Shown piece by piece: positions 21,281 through 28,900 of a DNA stretch of 31,907 nucleotides. Positions within the stretch are counted from its first letter, which is position 1. Each line of letters opens with the position of its first letter. The stretch lies in contig PS015298.1 of NCBI GenBank assembly GCA_048213135.1, positions 1 to 31,907 of the forward strand, read 5' to 3'. Under the pieces are notes generated by a model. It worked only from the letters and a program-made list of their open reading frames with translations, ran no database searches and had not been told where the DNA came from. This stretch comes from Reclinomonas americana ATCC 50394 (taxonomy: Eukaryota; Jakobida; Jakobea; Jakobida). Both the position numbers and the translations under genes were made by a program.

Positions 21281-22299
21281 ATGTCCAAGCCGCGTATATC
21301 GTACTTTTACGACTGTTGCGTCGTGTGCGTTGTAAATTGCAATTGCAGAGCGCGCGGCACTGCGCTTTTGTTTTGTGTGCGCGTTTGCCATACTGTATCT
21401 GTGTGCGTCGTGCGTGGTGTGAGTGTGTGAAGCCTGAAGAATTCAAGGAGCTTGCCGCCGAAAGAAATTGAACAGTTGTTTATTCTTTATCCCGGCCCCA
21501 ACCTCTCCCAGTCCCCTTTCTCTGTCTTCCTTCCCCTTGACTTTCGCTGGGTTCTGCCCCTCTCCGTGTACCCCTCCTTTCTTTTGTGAGGGTTATGCTC
21601 ACTTGTCCGAATTCAACATTTTAAATTTGCAGCCGCGATTGGAAACTTTTACTATGGCCAAGGCCACGAGATGAAGCCGCACCGCATTAAGATGACACAC
21701 AACCTCGTCCTCAACTACGGCCTGCACAAGAAGATGGCGGTGTATGTTGCGTTTTCACCACCAAACCATTTCGCTTTGCTTTCTTTTCCATCCTTTCACG
21801 TTCTCACTGTCGCTTGCAGAGACCGCACTTGTCGACGGAGCAAGAGCTCACCAAGTTCCACACGGACGACTACATTGACTTCTTGCGGCGAATCTCGCCC
21901 GAGAACATGCAGGACTTTTCGCGGCAACTCAGCCTCTGTTGCGTCCCCTCCTTTTTTTCTCCTCTCCCTCCCTCTCTTATCCTCTCCCTCACCTTCACCG
22001 CCTCCTCCGCAGTCAATGTGGGCAACGAGTGCCCGGTCTTTGACGGCCTTTACGAGTTTTGCCAGATTTGTGCTGGCGGCTCAGTGGCCGGTGCGGTCAA
22101 GCTCAACACGGGCCAGTCTGATGTGCGTTCCACCTTGCATTACACACCCCTTTGCGCCTCCTCTCTCACAATGACGTCATCGCAGATTGCCATCAACTGG
22201 GCCGGTGGTTTGCACCATGCCAAGAAGGCTGAGGCATCGGGTTTCTGCTACGTCAACGACATTGTGCTTGGCATCTTGGAGCTGCTGAAGTTGCGTCTA

Positions 22300-22343
<44 letters not shown>

Positions 22344-22759
22344 GTACTACGTACTACCGTCCGTTCGTTCGTACACGCGAGACACACGAGAGAGAGAGAG
22401 AGTGAGTGCATAGAAGAGAGTAGTGCGGGGGAGAGACAGCGCGCGCGCGCGACGAACTACACGAGTACTTCTCGTCGNNNNNNNNNNNNNNNNNNNNNNN
22501 NNNNNNNNNNNNNNNNNNNNNNNNNNNNNNNNNNNNNNNNNNNNNNNNNNNNNNNNNNNNNNNNNNNNNNNNNNNNNNNNNNNNNNNNNNNNNNNNNNNN
22601 NNNNNNNNNNNNNNNNNNNNNNNNNNNNNNNNNNNNNNNAACGTACGGTACGGACGGTACGTCGGTTTCGTTCGTCGTACGTACGTAACCGAACGTAACG
22701 TTAGTTGTCGTTCGGTCGTACGTCGTTCGGTAGGTACGTCGTCGTCGTAGTGTCGTCTC

Positions 22760-22812
<53 letters not shown>

Positions 22813-24295
22813 TTTGCCCGGCTGACTCATCTCTCTCTCTGTCTCTTGTGTGTGCGCAGGGTGCATGCGCGTGTGCTGTACATCGACATTGACATTCACC
22901 ACGGCGACGGCGTGGAGGAGGCGTTCTACACCACCGACCGCGTGATGACGGTGTCGTTCCACAAGTTTGGCGACTACTTCCCCGGCACGGGCGACATTCG
23001 CGACGTTGGTGCCGGCGTCGGCAAGTACTACTCGCTCAACTTCCCGCTGAACGACGGCATGGATGACTTTAGCTACGAGAACATTTTCCGGCCGGTGCGT
23101 CAACCCTCTCCCCTCGTCTCTTTTTCTCCCATCTCACGCTTCACAGGTCATGCAACGTGTAATGGACTTTTACCAGCCGGGCGCCGTCGTGCTGCAATGT
23201 GGTGCCGACTCGCTGACGGGTGATCGCCTCGGCTGCTTCAACTTGTCGCTACGCGGCCACGCCGACTGCGTTGAGTTTATGAAGTCGTTCAACGTGCCGC
23301 TGTTGGTGCTCGGCGGTGGCGGCTACACAATACGCAATGTGGCGCGTTGCTGGACCTACGAGACAGCCGTGCTGTTGGGCCAGGAGATCTCGGATGGTAT
23401 GTGTGTGTTTGTCTTTCTTGCTTGCATGGATTCGTGCTCACGCTGGCGAGCAAANNNNNNNNNNNNNNNNNNNNNNNNNNNNNNNNNNNNNNNNNNNNNN
23501 NNNNNNNNNNNNNNNNNNNNNNNNNNNNNNNNNNNNNNNNNNNNNNNNNNNNNNNNNNNNNNNNNNNNNNNNNNNNNNNNNNNNNNNNNNNNNNNNNNNN
23601 NNNNNNNNNNNNNNNNNNNNNNNNNNNNNNNNNNNNNNNNNNNNNNNNNNNNNNNNNNNNNNNNNNNNNNNNNNNNNNNNNNNNNNNNNNNNNNNNNNNN
23701 NNNNNNNNNNNNNNNNNNNNNNNNNNNNNNNNNNNNNNNNNNNNNNNNNNNNNNNNNNNNNNNNNNNNNNNNNNNNNNNNNNNNNNNNNNNNNNNNNNNN
23801 NNNNNNNNNNNNNNNNNNNNNNNNNNNNNNNNNNNNNNNNNNNNNNNNNNNNNNNNNNNNNNNNNNNNNNNNNNNNNNNNNNNNNNNNNNNNNNNNNNNN
23901 NNNNNNNNNNNNNNNNNNNNNNNNNNNNNNNNNNNNNNNNNNNNNNNNNNNNNNNNNNNNNNNNNNNNNNNNNNNNNNNNNNNNNNNNNNNNNNNNNNNN
24001 NNNNNNNNNNNNNNNNNNNNNNNNNNNNNNNNNNNNNNNNNNNNNNNNNNNNNNNNNNNNNNNNNNNNNNNNNNNNNNNNNNNNNNNNNNNNNNNNNNNN
24101 NNNNNNNNNNNNNNNNNNNNNNNNNNNNNNNNNNNNNNNNNNNNNNNNNNNNNNNNNNNNNNNNNNNNNCACAGAACTTCCCTACAACGACTACTACGAG
24201 TACTTTGGCCCCGACTTCCGCCTCCACATCACACCCACCAGCATGGAGAACATGAACACATCTGACCAGCTGGAAAAGTACAAGTTGCGTACCTG

Positions 24296-24348
<53 letters not shown>

Positions 24349-25145
24349 CTTGGATGATGATACCATATTACATCACTGAAAATCTTACCTTACCATAAGA
24401 CAAAACCGTGATGGGAGAATAGGTCAACTGACGCACTCGTGCTCTCTCCTCCTTTCCTTCTTTTCTCCACTGTTTCTGGCTGCGAGTTGTTTTGCTTACT
24501 GTTTACTGCGCACACGTGCAGGATCATTCTGATGGAGAACCTCCGCAACCTGCAATGCGCCCCCGGCGTGCAGATGCACGAGGTGCCGCCAGACACGTGC
24601 TTTAGCGAGGAGGAAGAGGACGAGTTTGATCCGGAAATCCGTGACCCTCGTTGCGTTTNNNNNNNNNNNNNNNNNNNNNNNNNNNNNNNNNNNNNNNNNN
24701 NNNNNNNNNNNNNNNNNNNNNNNNNNNNNNNNNNNNNNNNNNNNNNNNNNNNNNNNNNNNNNNNNNNNNNNNNNNNNNNNNNNNNNNNNNNNNNNNNNNN
24801 NNNNNNNNNNNNNNNNNNNNNNNNNNNNNNNNNNNNNNNNNNNNNNNNNNNNNNNNNNNNNNNNNNNNNNNNNNNNNNNNNNNNNNNNNNNNNNNNNNNN
24901 NNNNNNNNNNNNNNNNNNNNNNNNNNNNNNNNNNNNNNNNNNNNNNNNNNNNNNNNNNNNNNNNNNNNNNNNNNNNNNNNNNNNNNNNNNNNNCTCGCTC
25001 TCTGTGTGTGTGTGCGTGATGAATCCCCCCATGCCCATCGCTGGCTTCTGTCACATGTGCAGTGCGAGACGAGCGAGTCGTTCGCGACGAGGAATTCTAC
25101 GATGGTGACGACGATCAGGATCACGACTTCCTCGATCGCATCTGA
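21281..25145 (+). CDS. RPD3: Class I histone deacetylase (Rpd3/HDAC1-2 type)
   Basis: Ten exons: 21281-21314, 21633-21745, 21820-21937, 22013-22122, 22186-22289, 22860-23094, 23147-23396, 24175-24283, 24522-24649 and 25063-25145. They sum to 1,284 nt, or 427 residues, a complete short class I enzyme. It removes acetyl groups from histone lysines with a Zn-bound water, usually inside nuclear corepressor complexes (Sin3, NuRD, CoREST type). Family landmarks are intact: [40 protein letters not shown], the active-site pair in [10 protein letters not shown], the zinc ligands in [11 protein letters not shown] and [12 protein letters not shown], and the catalytic Tyr in [17 protein letters not shown]. 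Exons 7 and 8 join as EISD-ELPYNDY, and exons 9 and 10 as RDP-LRDERVV, so the 715-N and 335-N gaps are purely intronic. The C-terminus is acidic ([19 protein letters not shown]), as in HDAC1/2. Six of nine introns start GTTGCG. Confidence 0.97.
22302..22338 (+). repeat. (CT)n in deacetylase intron 5
   Basis: An uninterrupted CT tract 12 bp after the donor. A second tract (22762-22809) lies before the acceptor, so the intron is framed by CT runs. Confidence 0.95.
22388..22452 (+). repeat. Dispersed ~60-bp repeat, copy 2 (deacetylase intron 5)
   Basis: A GA tract, GTGAGTGCATAGAAGAGAG, GTGCGGGGGAGAGAC and a CG run. It is the counterpart of 20656-20726 in the promoter region of the same gene. 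Confidence 0.65.
22453..22761 (+). repeat. CGTA/ACGT-rich low-complexity sequence around a gap
   Basis: Dense ACGT, CGTACG and GTCGTC strings on both sides of the N run (22478-22639), unlike any other intron here. It may be real simple sequence or low-quality consensus next to CT slippage tracts. Confidence 0.6.
22478..22639. other. Assembly gap (162 N) in deacetylase intron 5
   Basis: Exons 5 and 6 join in phase across this gap as [14 protein letters not shown], so no coding sequence is missing. Confidence 0.95.
23455..24169. other. Assembly gap (715 N) in deacetylase intron 7
   Basis: The gap ends five bases before exon 8. The flanking exons are contiguous in the family alignment, so it replaces intron only. 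Confidence 0.95.
24299..24345 (+). repeat. (CT)n in deacetylase intron 8
   Basis: A CT tract beginning about 15 bp after a GTTGCG donor. Confidence 0.95.
24659..24993. other. Assembly gap (335 N) in deacetylase intron 9
   Basis: The gap begins nine bases after the GTTGCG donor of exon 9. Exons 9 and 10 are in phase and family-consistent across it. Confidence 0.95.
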
Positions 25146-25353
25146 CCGTCTTGTTTCTTTTTACCTGCGTGGAGTAAAAAGACGATGACCGAGGCATGGA
25201 AAGTTGTGATACGTCCTGCTCACTCGTCTTGCAGAGTGGTGACCCGATTCGATATGTTGCGACGTGCCCTGTTTTTTGCAGCAGCGACTCTCGTCACAGA
25301 CTTGCCTTCTGGTTTTTATTCTTCACATTGGTATATCTGTGTTTACAGTGTGC

Positions 25354-25599
25354 TCACTCACTACGCCCAGGCCTCCCTTGTGATTCTGTTCTCTCCACGT
25401 TCTTCTTCTCGGTCGAGGCATCCTTCAGCTGCTGCGCGGCACGAGTGGACTCTTGTGCACGCTCCACCATCTTCTTGACATCAGCAGCGTGCTTTTTCAT
25501 ATGCTCACGAAAGTCAAGCATCGTGTGCTTCACATCGATATCTCCCTCGGTTGCGGCAATGGCAATGCGGTAAAGGCGCTGCGCGCCGCGACTAGTCAT
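25354..25599 (-). CDS. Short ORF with LYR-like motif (81 residues)
   Basis: The single reading frame starts MTSRGAQRLYRIAIAATEGD and continues with DFREHMKKHAADVKKMVERA, then a Gln/Lys-rich helix. An L-Y-R tripeptide near residue 9 followed about 20 residues later by F-R-E is the layout of LYR-motif (Complex1_LYR) proteins. These are small mitochondrial factors that help assemble Fe-S clusters and respiratory complexes together with acyl carrier protein. The call is tentative: the protein is short, and the last 15 residues may be read-through into an intron (a GTGAGT lies near the stop). An unseen spliced 3' part is possible. It is convergent with the deacetylase and lies on the same strand as the large coiled-coil gene whose stop is 377 bp upstream. 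Confidence 0.45.
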   Translation of the reverse strand: MTSRGAQRLYRIAIAATEGDIDVKHTMLDFREHMKKHAADVKKMVERAQESTRAAQQLKDASTEKKNVERTESQGRPGRSE

Positions 25600-25976
25600 T
25601 GAAGACTTGAATCACTACTGTAGAGGAGCAAAGAACAGGACAACTGAAGGGATCTCGATTGGGATCGTGTGCGCTCTCAGAAGCATGCGTACAGAGAGGG
25701 AGACAGAGCAATGACTGGACACCAATGCGCCATCACTGTTACTATAATTGCAAAGCAATGCCGGTGGCTGCAAGAGCCAGTGTGCCAGCCTGCGCATGCA
25801 GTAGCGACGGCGATGCACTTTCCCTCCTTCCTCCCTCCACCCCTTGTGCACAACGACTACTGGTTCCGGATTCATTCACATTCCGTCTGCGCGCTGCTGT
25901 CTATGGTGTCCACGCGTGCACCACCTCGATTCGTCATCGTCGACAGCTCTCTTCTCCCTCTTCTCACTTGCGCCGC
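25600..25976. other. Intergenic stretch between the LYR-like ORF and the large coiled-coil gene
   Basis: 377 bp between the stop at 25977 and the ATG at 25599 on the - strand. It presumably holds a terminator and a promoter. I see no repeat, RNA gene or supported exon. Confidence 0.4.
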
Positions 25977-28900
25977 TCATGCATGCCCGTTAGCCTGCGG
26001 AGTCACCTCCGGCTCCACCACTGGCTCCACCACTGCCGCAGCCGTCACCGTCTCGCTCACGGGAGGCGCGACGTCGACGCTCTCCACCTGCTTCCCGTCC
26101 GCCAACTGCACCTCCAGCTCGGCGGAAAGTGCCTTGGCCTGGTTCACCTGCTCCTTGGCGGCCTTTAGCAGCGTTCCCAGTTGCTGCCGCTCGCCAAAGG
26201 CCGTGACCGCCAGTCGCGAGGCTTCGGCCAGTTGAGCACCGAGGTCGCTGATGCGCACCTCGGCTTCGTCGACGTTGAGTTTCGAGCGGCGATGCTTGAC
26301 GGCGTCGAGCTGCGCGGCCACCTCCTTGCGCTCGTCGTCGGCCTTGGCCACTCGTCGGCCCGACTCCTCGGCCAGCACACCGAGCGCATCGGCGACCAGC
26401 TTGAGCTCCTTCAGCTCGTCACACGTCGTGTCCAGCCGCAGCGCCAGCTCTCGCCGCTTGTCTTCGGCATGCGCGCGCAGGCGATTGTGTTCGGCCACAT
26501 GCTCCGCGACCGTCACATGCGCCTCGTGCAGAGCCTCCTGCAACTCGTTGATCTGGCGCTCCAGTTCACGCGCCCGCTCTTGCGCGTCGTCCGCCGCTGC
26601 ACTGCGTCGTTCCAGCGCGGCCGCCAGCAGTGCCGAGTCCGTCACCGTCACCGCCGCCACCTCTTGCCACTGATCGGTGAGCACCGTGAGATGTGCAACG
26701 CGCGCCGCCTCCTCCCGTTGCTGCGCCGTGACCGCCTCCAGCGCCACGTCCTTGGCGCGGCTGGCGTCCACCTCCACTGCCAGCGACTGTTGCAAGCGAT
26801 CAATCTCGCCAGCCAGCTCCTGCTGCCGCTGCTCCGCCATCTGCTCGCTCTGCCGCCACTGCTCCTCCATGGCTTGCAACTGGCGCGCGAGCTCGGCGCG
26901 CTCCGCCTCTGTCGCCGTCGCACACTTGTTCCGCTCGTCCAGCTCCGCTTGCAACGCCACCGCACGCCCCGTGGCGTCCTGCAGCAGTGTGACCATGCCC
27001 TTGCGCTCCTCCTCGGCAGCCGTCAGCCGCCGGTTTCCCTCTTCCACCTGCGCCAGCAGGTCGCCAACTCGGGCTTCCGTGTATCGCAGTCGCGCCGTCA
27101 GCTCGCCGCGTTCGACTCCCACGCTCTGCGCGTCTGCTCGCGCTGCCAGCACCTGCTGCTCCAGGTCGACGACTCGTGCACGCAGAGCCTCGTCCCCGCC
27201 GATAGTGGACACGTCGCTGGCAGTGGACCTGGACTGCGACAGCATGCTGGCAAAGTGTTCGTGCTCCGCGGCCATCTGCGCCATCGTGTCCCGAAGACGA
27301 CCTTCGACCTCTGCTTTGGCCGCCTCCAGCTCCCGCTGCGCGCTGAGCACCGCCTCCAGCGCCTCGCTCTTGACGCGACCAACCTCTTGCGCCGCCACCG
27401 CCTCCTGCTCGAACTGTCGTCGCTGTTCTTCGCACGCCAACAACTGGCGGGCGAGCTCGGTGCGCTCCGCCTCGGCGGCATTCGCGCATTTGTTCCGCTC
27501 GTCGAGTTCCGCCTGCAACGCCACAGCGCGAGTAGTGGCATCCTGCAGCAGCGTGACCATGCTCTTGCGCTCCTCCTCGGCGGCTGTTTGCCGCCGGTTT
27601 CCTTCCTCCACCTGCGCCAGCAAGTCGCCGACACGCGCCTCGGCGTACCGCAATCGCGCGGTCAGCTCGCCACGCTCACTCTCGCCGGCGGTCTCTGCCG
27701 CAGCAGCGCGCTGCGCGCTCTCCTCCACGGCGACCTGCAACGCACTGATGCGAGCCTCGGCCGCCTCCAGTTGAACGGCCAGGTTGACACGCGCAGTCTC
27801 CGCCGACTCCGCACCCTTCTTCGACTCCTCCACCTCGACCTGCGCAGCGGCCACCTTTTCCTCCACGCCCCGCAGTTGGAGTGCCAGCTGTGCGCGCTCG
27901 TTCTCAACCGACGCCGCTCGCTTGCCAGCCTCCTCGGCGTCGGCTTGCGCCGCAGCCGCCCGTCCAGTGGCGTCTTTGAGCAGCGCCACAAGCTCTTTCC
28001 TTTCATCCTCTGCTGCACTCACTCGCTTGCCGGCCTCCTGCAGCAGCGCTTGCAGCTCCGCAATGCGTGCTTGATAGTTGACTCGCTCCTCGTCCATGGC
28101 AGACAGCATGCGTCGCGCCTCTTGGACATCGGCACTCGCCAGCTTATCCGCCACTTGCAGCTTCGCGAGCGCCGCCTCCCTATCGCTCTCCGCAGCGGCG
28201 GCCCGCGCGGCCGACTCGGCTGCGCGCGTCTCCGCATCGAGCACACGTCGCGTGAGTTCGGCACTTGTGGTTTCAGAGGCACTGGCACGCTGCTTGGCAT
28301 CCTGCAGCTCCGCTTGCAGCGCCGCCACCGCCACACTGGTAGCCCCTCCGTCGACGCCGTCGAGTGGCGACGCTCGAGCTTCCGCATCCACCAAGCGGCG
28401 CATCATCTCCGACCGCTCGCTTTCTGCGGCGACGGCACGCTCGCTGCACTCGTCTGCTCGTGCGACGAGCACCTGCCGCTCCATTAGCATCGTGGCCAGC
28501 TGCTTTTCGAGCTCTGCAATCTGCGCCCGACTGCGTACTCCCTCGTCCTCCAACTCGTGCCGCCGCTGCTCTGCCTCCGCAATGTGTCGGCTGACCTCGG
28601 CAGCGCTTTGCGCCGCATCGGCCACCGCCTTGCGCAACGCCTCCTGCAACTCGCCCAGTTGACGCTCAAACTGTCCCGCGCGGCGCTCCGAACTGGCGGC
28701 GCTTGTGGTGCTCAGCTCCTCCAGAATACGAATGTGATCCACGAGCTGCTGTACGCCGGCACTTTCGTGACCGTGCCAGGCCTCGGCCGCCACCAGCGCC
28801 TCTCGTTTCTGCTGCGCGTCAGCGGCCGTAGCTTCCAGCTGTGCACGCAGAGCGCTCACTTCGGACTGCCAGTGTACCACCACCTCGGCATGCTCGCCAG

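Noticed and set aside
23455-24993. The deacetylase as a broken gene because of its large gaps
   Set aside because: Exons on both sides of each gap join in the correct phase and match class I deacetylases without missing residues, so the gaps are intronic.
26181-28487. A 768-codon open frame on the + strand
   Set aside because: It is antisense to the large coiled-coil exon, is Leu/Arg/Gln-rich, and arises because Ala/Glu/Arg-rich, GC-biased codons leave the opposite strand open. The - strand frame has clear heptads and paralogue support.
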